DNA from: Saccharomycopsis fibuligera x Saccharomycopsis cf. fibuligera
Lineage: Eukaryota; Ascomycota; Saccharomycetes; Ascoideales; Saccharomycopsidaceae
Direction of reading: 5' to 3'
NCBI GenBank assembly: GCA_001936135.1
Contig: CP012820.1
Coordinates: forward strand, 2,162,501 to 2,226,500
Length of the DNA: 64,000 bases
Positions 41,410 to 52,561 of the stretch are shown piece by piece. The translations under genes were made by a program, and so were the position numbers. The notes under the pieces are model-generated. The model was not told the origin of the DNA. It searched no databases and saw only the letters and a program-made list of their open reading frames with translations. Each line of letters opens with the position of its first letter. Position 1 is the first letter of the stretch.

Positions 41410-44400
41410 CTGCTAGATGGAGTCGCCTGATATGTTCAAGTGGGTAGTTGATAGCGGCGTCTTCCACGAACATGCGCTTAGAGTTTCACACTCAGAAGTT
41501 CAGCGAATCTGTAGCTGCTGCCTGCTTTCTTCGCTTTTTATAATCCAATAGTAAATATCATTCTCGTAAATGTTTGTTCGTGTATGGACATTGCAGTCAT
41601 TTTGTCACATAGTTGCCAAGTGTATATTAAAACACATGCGCAGTGTGATTTAACAGATTTGACCTCTGCTGTTCTTGTATTTTGTTCAGCTATGTGTCAA
41701 ATAAAAACAAAAAGACTGAACATTTGAATAAGTTAGCTTAGAAAGGTCAGATTGTTTCATTTAGTCAACAATTTTTCCTGAGAGTGAGTCACACTTGTCC
41801 ATCGTTTCGTAAACCATTGAAGTATCCCTGATTGCAAGAATCACGTTTGAGTTCCAATAAACATCATTCAGTAGTTTGCTTAGATTGAGTAAAAATTCAA
41901 TTACACCTCTACATTAAAAATCACAACAAAGTTAGGCAAAAGTTACCTCTAGACGAGGCAAACACCAGATTAACAGGGCATTAATTGGCCAGTTTATGCA
42001 TACTCTTTTAGTGTCACTTGGTAGCTTACCAGTAAAACATGCATAAGCCCCTGTCTCCTGACGGATGCTTTGATATTTAATTCGCTTTGAGCGCTTGAAA
42101 CAAATTTAAATACAGAAAACACACATATGGTTGAAAATTTGGAAATCAGTGAGAAAAGAGGTATCTACATGAGCCACCGGAAGTAGTCCAACGGAAATTT
42201 GATGTTGCATACTGGTTGCTTGGCTTTATACTGCACAGTGCATTAGTCGGCGAAGCTAGTGTAGCAAGTCTGAGCTGCGGATAAATTTTTTATATTTTCC
42301 ATGTTCGCAAGGATTGAAGCCTCATGATGTCGGCGAGACAGGTGTACCTAAAAGAGCGACACTTGAAAAAAAAAAAAAAAGAAACAGGGAAGAAGTAGAG
42401 CCGACGCGCCAGAAAATTTATTACTCATGACAGCCTGGTGAGCTTGCTTATTGACCTTCCTTCTTAACTATCAAAGAAAAGCATCATATATATTGCTACA
42501 CTAGTACTGATCTAATATGCTGTTCAAAGTATGATGAAAAACAGTAACCCCGTAGTTATTATGACGGTGCGAAGATGCTGTAAAGCTTCAAATATCAGTT
42601 GCTTGGAATTGCTTTTTACCTCGATCAGTGCAACTACCTATGACTCAAACTCCTAAAAACTCTTATACCGGGAATTTATTAGCGACCCGCCTGGTGTCAA
42701 ATTGCTTAGTAAATAAAGCGGAAAAATTATTTGTGTACACCCAAAATATATTAATTTGTCTTAAAGATGCTGTAAGGATGCTGGCTAATTTATACTTATT
42801 ATCCTATTAGAAAAGTGGCTCATAAAAATCTTCTCGCGGTCTAAGACTTTTGGCAATGTATCAAGTTATTGCACGCCCAAATTCGTATGAGCCTTGTAAA
42901 CATACTGTAATCCTAATACAATTTCGGGAAAAATACTTCAATCAAACGGCAAGCATCGCGGGAAAACTTCGGAGAATTTTGAAGAATGTTCAAGTATGTG
43001 GCATTGCCATACGATATGACATCAAAACTTCAAGCCATAAAATAACACTAGCGTAATTGTATATCTTGTGTGGCACAGGTAGCATTTATATCTGACGAGT
43101 TCTTTGTAAAAACGTATATCCTTAAGGGATTGACTTCCTGTATAGCAGTCCTTATCAAAAAGAGTCTGTCAGTTCCAGTCTATTGATGTTGCGGATATAT
43201 TGGATCGCACCTGGGGAACCATATCAAAAAAGCAGCAACAAAGAAGCTATGATCCACCCATGTGTTTGAGAAGATACGGTTGTATTACAGTTCTCATCAA
43301 GTTAACTTCAGTAAACACAAATTAGCATCAGCCTGTATATATACACTTAAACCCTATGCTAACTTTATTGCGGATATACGTTGCGCGTTTTGAGTCCTTC
43401 GGAGTTGTATATACATCCAAAATAAAAAATATCTGATCAGCAAGCAAGTTTTGCTAAACTAATATTTTGTATTGCCTTTTTCGCTTAAATAAATTATTTC
43501 CAATGCTTACGTCTTGAAAGTTAGTATCTTTTAACCAAAAATTCTGTCAATCACTCCCAAAGTAACCCCAAAGTCAAAATACACAAGGGGGTTGGCAGTC
43601 AAATTAGATCTTTTTTTGACAGTTATATTATAACTTTCCTGCGACAGTTTCAATATATTGTACTAGGCGCCTAAATTTGATTTACCTATCGAGATATTTA
43701 TATTGATAGTCACGATCTTCGCCGCATATCCTCTTGCCAACATGCTTTCATCTCCTATATATCCGTTTTCCAGTTCTATTGTTTCACCATAAAGGCTCCG
43801 AACAGTTGATTTTTTTTAGTGTGGAGTATCCATATCTTCTGTTAAATGGTAATCATTTTTATCTGGTTAATAATGACAACCTAAATGCCACAACTTTCCA
43901 TTCTTGCTGTATAAAAGCCTGTTAGAATTTTTCGTTGAAACATAAGCTAAGTATGATAAGTTAATGGAAAATTATGCTCAGAAGCCTTCAGTTAAGGGCA
44001 GATAGCCATATTCAAAGAATATTTTATAGTAAGGCTTGAAGTTAAGGCTTGCAGTTACTGAACCGCAAACTTTGTCAAAGATTCAAAGCAAGTAAGGAAA
44101 ATACGAAACTTTTTCTTCTAGAAGAACATCTATTTAGCTATTTTTTTTTTTTTTTATAATTTCCATATAAAAGAAAGCACATTGATAGAAGACGTATGTA
44201 TGAAAGTTGTTTGTAGAACTATGTCTTTGTTTTATAACTTCTGGATATCCTGAACATGTCGCTAATAGCATGCTGCAGCTCTTTCTGCAAGTTCATGCTG
44301 GCCCAATTATTGGGGTTTCCAAAAAGGTCGTGCAGAAAATATTCCCTGCTATTTCAGAATACCACAAATCAGTAGCAAAGTGTCACAAAGAAAAAAAAAT

Positions 44401-44989
44401 GGGCTTCTTGAATGCAAATACGCATACTTTCGTGCATAACTGACAGATTTGGCAAATTTCTTTTCAAGTGAGCTAGCATATTGTTTGACTAGGTTAGTAA
44501 TGTAGATACTTAAAAAATTATAACTTCGTGGAACAATATATACAGCTGTTTCTTTCTGCGGTAAGTATACTAAGACAGAACAGCTCAATATAGCATAGAT
44601 ACCATAAGATAGGCGATATAATGTCAAATTCAGCAAAAACTACACGAAAAGAATTGTTATTGCTTTTGATATTACAGAAGCAAGAAAAGTAAAATTTTTG
44701 TTTTCGTTGCTTCTTTGGGTACTGCGCTCTGCGTAATGATACTATATAATAATACTGAGCTTTTCGAAATTACAAAAACAAAAGAACCTCAATTTATTGT
44801 ATTCACTTTTTGTCAAATATATTACATTAATGGAACAACCTTCGTAGAAAAATGGATGAAATAGAAAATTGCTATAATAGCTGGCATATTAAAAATTAAA
44901 AAAGGGTATTAAAGAAAATCTAATTTGGCCGAAATCAGCCTCAACATCTAAATCTATCAATGCTTGCATTTCATAGTGCAAATAATAGC

Positions 44990-46633
44990 CTAAGCAGACA
45001 ACTCTCTAAGGGTTGCACTTTCGACATAAAAGATGTTGTCATAATTGCAAGAAACCTCCATTTTGCTTGGAGATTTTCCTTCACTCATGAAGAAAATATT
45101 GGTCATTGTTGTAGACCCGTTATTGAAGTAAACCTCCACAATGTCCTTATCGACAACACCGTAGATCTTGTAAACGCTGCGCCCTTCAGAGTCCAAATAC
45201 CAACGATTAATATATGTTGTCATTTTGTCTGTGAATAAACGGGTGTCAAAGTTATTGGTGTTAATTCCTCTATCAACATAGAAGGCTTGGCCAACTGGAT
45301 CGAAACCAATTTTGATTGATTCACTGTCATCAGAAGAGCTAATTTTAACTTGGAAATTAGTGTCATCTGATTTTGTTACTTTATTTTCAGCAACTTTTAA
45401 AGTAATGTCAAAATCAAACACACCGGTATCTTTAGATTGCAAACTAAATGGGTTGTTGCTATTCAATTGGTAGTTTTGCTTAGTTGATTCATGAGAGACA
45501 TTTACATTCATCACTGGGCTTTGCATCAAGGTGAGTCTTTTTGTGCTTGGATTAACATCAACGTATTCCAAAGTAAAGTTTCTAACCGAAGAATATTGTC
45601 CTCTCCATGGAGAAGTAGGAACTCTACTGGAATATTGCCAATTTGAAGACCAAGCGACACCTAAAACACCATCCTCTTCAGGGGCACCACTGAAAGTATT
45701 CAAAGCATAATAGTCCTTTCCTAAATCAACAAAACGAGTGTAGTCGTCAATTGGAGTGAAAGTTTTACCATCAAAGTCACCAATAAAGTATTGATTGACA
45801 GGCCCTCCAGAAGGTGAACCTGGGTTGATTGCAAGGAACATGACCCATTTAGTCTCTCCAGAATTATTAATTGGAAGTTTTTCTAACACTGGGCATTCAA
45901 ATTGAAATCCTGGATAACCGCCAGTGAAGTTGGAGTGGAAAGTCCAATCTTTCAAGTTTTTAGATCCATAGATTTGAATTTTGTACTCTTGACTCACAAC
46001 AACGGTCATAATCCATTGTTTGGTTTCTTTGTGCCAAAAAATTTTTGGGTCTCTAAAGTCGGAATTGTGAACATCAAGCACCGGGTTTTTTTCGTACTTG
46101 GTAAAAGTGAAACCACCGTCAGTAGAATAAGCGAGATCCTGAGTTTCACCACTAGGAACATTATTTGTATAAATTGCAACAATACGTTGATCTGGATGGG
46201 TGGAATCATTAAATAAACCAGAAGTATTGTCAGAGTCAATAACAATAGATCCTGAAAAGATACCTTCGTTGTCATGCGCTGGTGAAATTGCAACACCGTG
46301 GAAATCCCAAGTAGTCAAGTTCTTGGAGGTAGAGTGACCCCAGTACAATGGCAATCCCCAAACAGAATCAGTTGGATTGAACTGATAGTATATGTGCCAA
46401 AGCTTTTCTTTCTTGTCATAAAACAACCCATCTGGATCACTCATCCAACCGTAAGCAGGAGTATGATGAATCAATGGACGATTAGATGATTCTTTATGTT
46501 GCTGATATTCAGATTTTAAAGAACGTTTCTCTAAAATTTGAGGCTGAACAGAACGTTTATGTTGATGTTGAAGGCCTGCTGCCAATGTCAACAAACAACT
46601 GAAAACAGGAAGAAAAGCAGACGAAAGCAACAT
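44990..46633 (-). CDS. Secreted GH32 beta-fructofuranosidase, copy 2, with altered substrate box
   Basis: 547 aa from the ATG at 46633. Signal peptide about 1-20, then a short pro-region with two Kex2-type sites (HKR after residue 27, EKR after residue 37). The GH32 motifs are present: nucleophile D66, FSGSIVID, FRDPKIF, FECPVL (acid/base Glu), VAWSSNWQYSSRVPTSPWRG, KIYGVVDKDIVEVYFNNG. The first box is WMSDPDG (46447-46427) instead of WMNDPNG, so both asparagines around the nucleophile's DP are changed. In plant GH32 enzymes a similar N-to-S change is tied to fructosyltransferase activity, so this copy may have altered specificity. ECPGL has become ECPVL. TATAAATT lies about 90 bp upstream. 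It is a clear paralogue of copy 1. Confidence 0.95.
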   Translation of the reverse strand: MLLSSAFLPVFSCLLTLAAGLQHQHKRSVQPQILEKRSLKSEYQQHKESSNRPLIHHTPAYGWMSDPDGLFYDKKEKLWHIYYQFNPTDSVWGLPLYWGHSTSKNLTTWDFHGVAISPAHDNEGIFSGSIVIDSDNTSGLFNDSTHPDQRIVAIYTNNVPSGETQDLAYSTDGGFTFTKYEKNPVLDVHNSDFRDPKIFWHKETKQWIMTVVVSQEYKIQIYGSKNLKDWTFHSNFTGGYPGFQFECPVLEKLPINNSGETKWVMFLAINPGSPSGGPVNQYFIGDFDGKTFTPIDDYTRFVDLGKDYYALNTFSGAPEEDGVLGVAWSSNWQYSSRVPTSPWRGQYSSVRNFTLEYVDVNPSTKRLTLMQSPVMNVNVSHESTKQNYQLNSNNPFSLQSKDTGVFDFDITLKVAENKVTKSDDTNFQVKISSSDDSESIKIGFDPVGQAFYVDRGINTNNFDTRLFTDKMTTYINRWYLDSEGRSVYKIYGVVDKDIVEVYFNNGSTTMTNIFFMSEGKSPSKMEVSCNYDNIFYVESATLRELSA

Positions 46634-46722
46634 TTCGATTTTTTTTGTTAATGTCTGTTTATTGTTGATTATTGAGCAAAAAAAGTTCCGAAAACCAGAT
46701 GAAAATCAAGCGAAAACAGCAC

Positions 46723-46730
46723 AATTTATA
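46723..46730 (-). promoter_or_regulatory. TATA box of invertase copy 2
   Basis: TATAAATT on the minus strand, about 90 bp upstream of the ATG at 46633, a placing like that of copy 1. Confidence 0.55.
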
Positions 46731-48757
46731 ATCATCAGATTCATCAGATTCATCAACAATTTGTTGCAACATGGAAGCATTTACCGTTAGTTATTGGAAA
46801 TTATGGAGCCTCGATAGTCCTATATGGGGTATGTATTTTACCAAACATCTGTAATGCAATGTATCAACGAGTTGGAAAAACCGTGTATACACACGAACCA
46901 AAGCATTGTTATAATAACATTGTTATTTCAACACAATAGTATTGTTAATGGGAAAGAACGGCACCAGAAAACAATTAAAAGATAATAGAGAGAGAGAAAA
47001 GGCAAAGCAGATCAATACATGTTAGTCAGAAAAACAATAGGCGTTGCATTTGTGGTTACCTTTGACAAATTTTTAAGGGGTGTATCGATGTGAGCTATAG
47101 GTGTGACATACTCAAATTTAAACAAATTTAAGTTCAATGTATCCTGCAAATACGTTGATCTTGAAAAACACCAACACCTTTGCATAACGGACATTTTAGA
47201 AACTTTAAAAAACTAAGCTTTAAAATGTGTTTTCCTGTTACCACTTTTAAAGCTTTGTAGAGCATTGATAGGGCCATCTTCTTCACCTGCTTGTTGATAT
47301 AATCGTTGAAGCCTTTTCAGCACATTTTCTGCGAACTGTTAGCTCACGGTTCTGATAGCTAATAAATTTTTGTATACATGTTTGTCATGTTCCTGTGCCA
47401 TCTTGTGGTCCTCAACTAAATGTATGATCTCTACTTAAAATTAATTTTCGTGTTTCTCGAAAGCGCCAAGATAACGCGCTAAGAATTTTACAATGTATCT
47501 CGAAAAACTCTGGATTCTGACTGATTGTTTTCATGCATGCTACATTTTGGAGAAAAAAATTTCAACATTATGTTACATTTTCATTTCCTTATTTCATTCA
47601 TTCCAAAACGAAAAATATTATCACCATAGTCTGATGGAACAATTCCAAATATTTTTTATCTTTTTTTTTTTTTTTTTATTTCATTTCATTATATTTTTTT
47701 TTATTTTTTTCAAAATTATTTCAATGAAAATTAAACTAAAAAACCCTCGAATTGAGTGCTCCTGTTTTCAAATCGACATTATACATGATCACAGAAGCAG
47801 TAGAATCTTCAGAGTTGGTACCTTTCTGATTCTGATTATGAGATGCATACAAAAACATGCAGGTTTCATCTAAGCGATCTCAAACAATAGTCCCTGATGT
47901 TATAAACCGCGACAGCTGCATCTAAATCGGGCCAAAAAAGCACCCATAAGGGTTAACTACATATTAATGCGTGGAAAAGACGGATAAAGTCTGTTTTGCA
48001 CGGTTGGCAACGTCGAAACATACATTAAGCTGCGTATAGTTTGTTCTGAAAATATTTGGAAACAATAAGGATTCTTCTGTGTTGCAAAAGCGTGGGAGAA
48101 TCGAGAAAAGTACCATCTTTCTATCATTTACTTATCATAATGGCATTACAATAAGATAAAAGAAACTATTACAATGAGTTTACAAGCTGAAGAAAGAAGG
48201 GACGATCAATACAAGTTAGATAAGTTGAATAAGTTGGTAAGTATGACAGTCTGAACAGCGTTTGTCACATTTTGTATATTGCAAAACAAATAAGTTGGAT
48301 GTGTCCTCATTCTCCATGTATATGCAGGGCCTTCGGGAAAAGAAAAATTAACTGAGTAGTTCTGCTTCGGGCGTGACTTAGTGTCCCTATGGTGTTTCGT
48401 ACCTTAATGACATCATGTACTGCACTTCTCGGTTTTCTTGGTTGTACAGCATAAATTCCATATTAAAAGTGCCTGGTGATAACTGCGTTTAATATGATCA
48501 GGCACCACAATGAAGCTTATAGAAATATGTATATACAATCAGCAGACTTAAAGTATATCTTTTGAATGTCTCTATAAAGAAATTTTTATTTCCTTTTTGA
48601 GAGTTCTTATTTGCTGAGTTGGGTCTTTGGGGCTTTTGAATAGGGATGCTTACACACAACTACCGTTACCTACGTTCCTGCCAATAATAGGCCTCCTTTC
48701 CCGGCCTATTCCTCGCAAATCTTTGGCTCTCTTCTGGCCTCATTATGTTTAGGATGA

Positions 48758-48760
<3 letters not shown>

Positions 48761-48794
<34 letters not shown>
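48761..48794. repeat. CA dinucleotide microsatellite
   Basis: About 17 CA units in an intergenic region. Confidence 0.95.
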
Positions 48795-48796
<2 letters not shown>

Positions 48797-49335
48797 GTCT
48801 TTACGCAGGTCTTATTAATTTAGATATTACGGTCACCTAATGTTGTTTGACAGCACAGTTGATTGTTCTCTTTTTTTAAGGTTGTTCTTTTCAATCTGGT
48901 TTGCTTCGTTTCTGTGTTTCTTTTCAAAAAATAAAGAAAACCGATATTTTGTCAGTTACGCTCTGGTCTAGTCTAGTATAATTCAATGCGAGCAATATTA
49001 GAAGATAGCAAATGAATTAGGTGAATTATGCATCAGAAAAGTACCTTGATAAGGTAATAATTCCTCAAATTTGAGGGCGCTCAAAGATCAATGGTTTTCA
49101 TCGCTTATATTATATTTTAACTACACGCCTGGGACAAGGTGCACTGTTAAAACGCGATGCTCATCCTGCACTATGCAGTAATTTGCTGCAGTACACCGCG
49201 CATTTTTTGCTTATTACAAATAAAAAAATAAAAAACAACGCGAACAGCATCGAGAAATATCAACATCATATATATGTTCAAATTTCAGATCAAGTTGACG
49301 AAGGCTAAAGATTGGCCTTTGATACAGGTTTCAAC

Positions 49336-50916
49336 ATGATGGCGCGGGCTCCGAAGTTAGAATCATTATTAAAAATACAAAATTTGCTTGCCACTCAAAA
49401 GAATGCTGTGCTTAAAAGTCTTTGTGTGAGTTGTGGCCTTAGCAACGCAGGCACCAAAGCAGTTCTAGCCTGTCGCGTTTCAAGAGCAATAATTCTGGCT
49501 GGACTTTCATCGGCAACAGTGCCCATAGAAACATTCCCAAAAAAAGATAAAAGGAAAAAGCTGAGTTTTGATAGATCCCCTTTTACTAAGAATATTACTT
49601 CACGATCTAACAACAAGCCATTCAAGGTGCTCTCAATTGACCTCGGCATCAAGAATTTCTCCTACTGCAAATTCAAAACAGCTCTGAATATACTCACCAA
49701 GGACACGGTGCCCATAGTTTACGACTGGGCAAAACTACATGTTTTTGATTATACTGAAGGTAAGCCAGATGCGTTAGTACTTGAATCTGAAAATGATAAA
49801 AGTAAGGCCGGAATTGAGCTTTTAGGTGAAGGCTTTTCGAAATTGTCTGATAGCCAGGACGGAAATGAGATGAGAAGTACAATCCTCGAAAACCAGTATT
49901 CACCCAGTGTTTTCGCAGAAGTTGCATTCAAGCTTGTACAAAAATTATTCACAGAGGCGGAAGGATCGGCAACCTCAAATTTAACAGCTTTCAAATCTTT
50001 TGAAAATGCTATGCCATTCGACGTGATCCTTATTGAGGAGCAGCGCTCACGTACAAAAAGTAATGCTGCTGTTCAACAGTGGACTTTGCGGGTCAATATG
50101 CTTGAGCATATGCTCTTCGCCACTATCCACTCTCTCCAACAGCTTATGCCGGAAAAGTTTGGCAATATGCTTGTATTGCTGTCAAGCCCCAAACGTATGG
50201 GAAACTACTGGACCGGGATCCAAAGTCTTGAGACACAAAGTTCTCTCAGGGAAAATACGATCAGTGATTATGACAATAAGCAATTTGAGAATGGTGCAAA
50301 TAAGGAAAAGAAAACTCAGAAGAAAAAACTGCTGTTGAAGAATGCTAAAAAAGAAAGAATTGCTCTTGTTGAGAATTGGCTTGCAGAATATATCTCCACC
50401 AAACTCGGTAGTCATTCAACAGGAAATAGCAAGAAAAATTCTCTAGACACGTTACTGGTTAGCGGCTCTCGCACACCCTTTACTATTGATACCAAATTAT
50501 GGAATATAATTCAAAACAACCTTAAAGAAGCTCCTGAATTTAGCGACTTGGTTCGCAATCATGGTAAGAAAGACGATAAGGAAGTCGAACGTACTAGTGC
50601 GAGAAAACAGAGACTTTTTGCAATAGCTATGGCACACGTTCATGCATCAAACGGTACTAGCCATGATGCTAAGGTGATAGCAAAAGCTAAAAAGGGAGCA
50701 AAGAGTACTGCTTTAAAGAGGTTAATTAAATATGATGACTTGGCTGATTCTTTACTTCATGGGTTAAGCTGGTTTAGTTGGCAAAAAAATAAATTGATGC
50801 TCAATGAAGCGTTGGCCGATATTATATCTGCAGAAGGAGATACAAAGACACAAGAACAAGCAGTCCTTGCCATTGCTGATGGTATTGAAAGAAGGCACCT
50901 GAAAGCATTTATCTAA
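49336..50916 (+). CDS. CCE1: Mitochondrial Holliday-junction resolvase
   Basis: Cuts four-way DNA junctions in mitochondrial DNA, for recombination and segregation of mtDNA. 526 aa from the ATG at 49336 (a second ATG follows directly), against 353 aa in S. cerevisiae Cce1. The N-terminal SAP-like helix pair (LLKIQNLLATQKNAVLKSL) is followed by the RNase H-fold core: VLSIDLGIKNFSYCKF (first catalytic Asp), DVILIEEQRSRTKSNAAVQQ (catalytic Glu and the conserved EQRxRT) and, near the end, DDLADSLLHGLSWFSW (the catalytic Asp pair). The extra length is in loops around 145-180 and 300-410. The motif set is specific to the Cce1/Ydc2 family. Confidence 0.94.
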   Translation: MMARAPKLESLLKIQNLLATQKNAVLKSLCVSCGLSNAGTKAVLACRVSRAIILAGLSSATVPIETFPKKDKRKKLSFDRSPFTKNITSRSNNKPFKVLSIDLGIKNFSYCKFKTALNILTKDTVPIVYDWAKLHVFDYTEGKPDALVLESENDKSKAGIELLGEGFSKLSDSQDGNEMRSTILENQYSPSVFAEVAFKLVQKLFTEAEGSATSNLTAFKSFENAMPFDVILIEEQRSRTKSNAAVQQWTLRVNMLEHMLFATIHSLQQLMPEKFGNMLVLLSSPKRMGNYWTGIQSLETQSSLRENTISDYDNKQFENGANKEKKTQKKKLLLKNAKKERIALVENWLAEYISTKLGSHSTGNSKKNSLDTLLVSGSRTPFTIDTKLWNIIQNNLKEAPEFSDLVRNHGKKDDKEVERTSARKQRLFAIAMAHVHASNGTSHDAKVIAKAKKGAKSTALKRLIKYDDLADSLLHGLSWFSWQKNKLMLNEALADIISAEGDTKTQEQAVLAIADGIERRHLKAFI

Positions 50917-51817
50917 ATATTTATAAAATTGGCTGCTATTCTTAGAAACTGAATGAACAATTGTAGTATAAAGAGACTGATTCACCATTCACAGTTTTTC
51001 CGGTGTATTGGTTGTTCGTTACTAACCATGATTAGTATAATATAATATCTTTTGAATACTCAGGTAGCTCCATTGGCAAACGTAACAAATCTTCTTTTTT
51101 TTTTACTTTATTGCTCTTATTATGAAAACTTCTCATTTTGATGTAAGCAATACCTCTTAAGAATAATATAAAGCTATTGCCTAAAAACTTTGCTAAGTTT
51201 GAAGGCTTGGAAGCTTGCAATTTAATGCAAGGATATGGATACGAACGAAAGAGCTTTATTTTCAGATACCGAGCTTTTTGCTACCGGTCATCAGGTTGCG
51301 GAAACAACATGTTTTCCTAGAAACACCCAAAGGCCAAACTATTTATAATGGATAGTTATTATTTTAACAATAAGGTTACAGTTATGAAAGAGTATATTCA
51401 GGAAGATGCGTAACCAAGGAAAAATGTATGTGTTTCTTTATATGTACATGGTGAAAATTTTGTGATCAAAATTTTCAATCACAGAAATTAATCTGAGTGC
51501 AGTCTCAGTATGCATAGCAATGAGAAATAATTACTGTACTTTGTTAATTAGTAGAGATTTCTAAATGTTTTAAAATTTTTTCTTTTTATGCCAATGTCCA
51601 GTTTACCAATGGTAATCGAAATTTAGTGAATTTTTTGTCAGGTTTGAGTTATTTGCCTGGTTCCAGGAAGTAAAGTACCGTTGCACCACATCACCATTTT
51701 TTGTGTCGTATCTAATGTTTGCCAATTATAGTAGTGAATATTGTTTTAGTATATGTTTTTATATTGAATAATGAAGCCTAAAATAAGTGGTCTTTGAGAT
51801 ACAAACAAATAAACAAA

Positions 51818-51856
<39 letters not shown>

Positions 51857-52561
51857 AATAAATAAATAAATAGATTACTCTATGTAAAGTAGACTCTATA
51901 ACATAATCAAAAAGCTTTTAAGGTACTTTGAAGTTCTTAAAGTCCCTAGGAGTGTTGAAAGTGAAGAGCTAAAAAACCTTCTTTAGTTATTAATGCGCTT
52001 TTTAAAATGCTGATAAAAGAGCTTTGTTATTAAACCACTTGAAAAGAACAAGTGTTGTTACCATGATGCGAGGCTTTGGCTATTTAATAACAAATTTCAA
52101 CACTTTGCAAGCTATAGCGATGAGCTATAACTCCCGAAAATTAAAATGTGAAGTAGCAAAACATGATATATAATAATCGAAAGATTTAAATTTTCACTTT
52201 AGACACGGTGTCATGGTCACTGCTCCAGCCCAGGAGTCTAATAAACAAAAATACCTTCCGAGAACCCCGAATACATACTAATTTTTCACCCAAGCTTGGC
52301 TATTCTATTATTTTGAATCAAAGGAAAATGTTGCTTAAAGACTTCTAAATGCTAGTTCAAGCTTTTGAAGATTGCATTGTTAATTTAGAAGGGTTTGGAA
52401 ACGCCTTAGTGCTTACCGAGCAATGGTGGCCAAAGGCTTGATATTTACAGTTGTAGATGAGGGGAAATAAGGTAACAAAATATACAAAGATATACGGGCT
52501 CCACATTAACGCAACATTTGGTATGATATTAGAGCTATAACATAGAAATTTGTATATTGGT
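50917..52561. other. Intergenic region between CCE1 and SCC4
   Basis: 1.6 kb, AT-rich, between two 3' ends. It contains a 36-A run at 51819-51854 followed by AAAT repeats, and an 8-T tract near 51094. A minus-strand frame of 60-odd codons (51220-51032) is not supported. Confidence 0.5.
51819..51880. repeat. Poly-A run followed by AAAT repeat
   Basis: About 36 A, then several AAAT units. Confidence 0.9.

Larger units (their letters stand above)
40887..44989. other. 4.1-kb AT-rich gene-poor region between the two invertases
   Basis: No supported gene. The longest frames (59-95 codons) match nothing. It contains the invertase-1 promoter (40887-~41500), an A-run at ~42366-42380, a T-run at ~44140-44156 and scattered AT-rich tracts. 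I found no transposon, tRNA or decayed invertase or permease copy by eye. Confidence 0.5.
46634..49335. other. Gene-poor region between invertase 2 and CCE1
   Basis: 2.7 kb, AT-rich. It holds the invertase-2 promoter, a T-rich tract at ~47651-47710, a CA repeat at 48761-48794 and a possible very small spliced frame at 48174-48351 (reported as a finding). No other gene recognised. Confidence 0.5.

Noticed and set aside
40887-44989. Retrotransposon, LTR or decayed transporter between the invertases
   Set aside because: Searched by eye for long terminal repeats, polymerase motifs and transporter-like frames; none seen.
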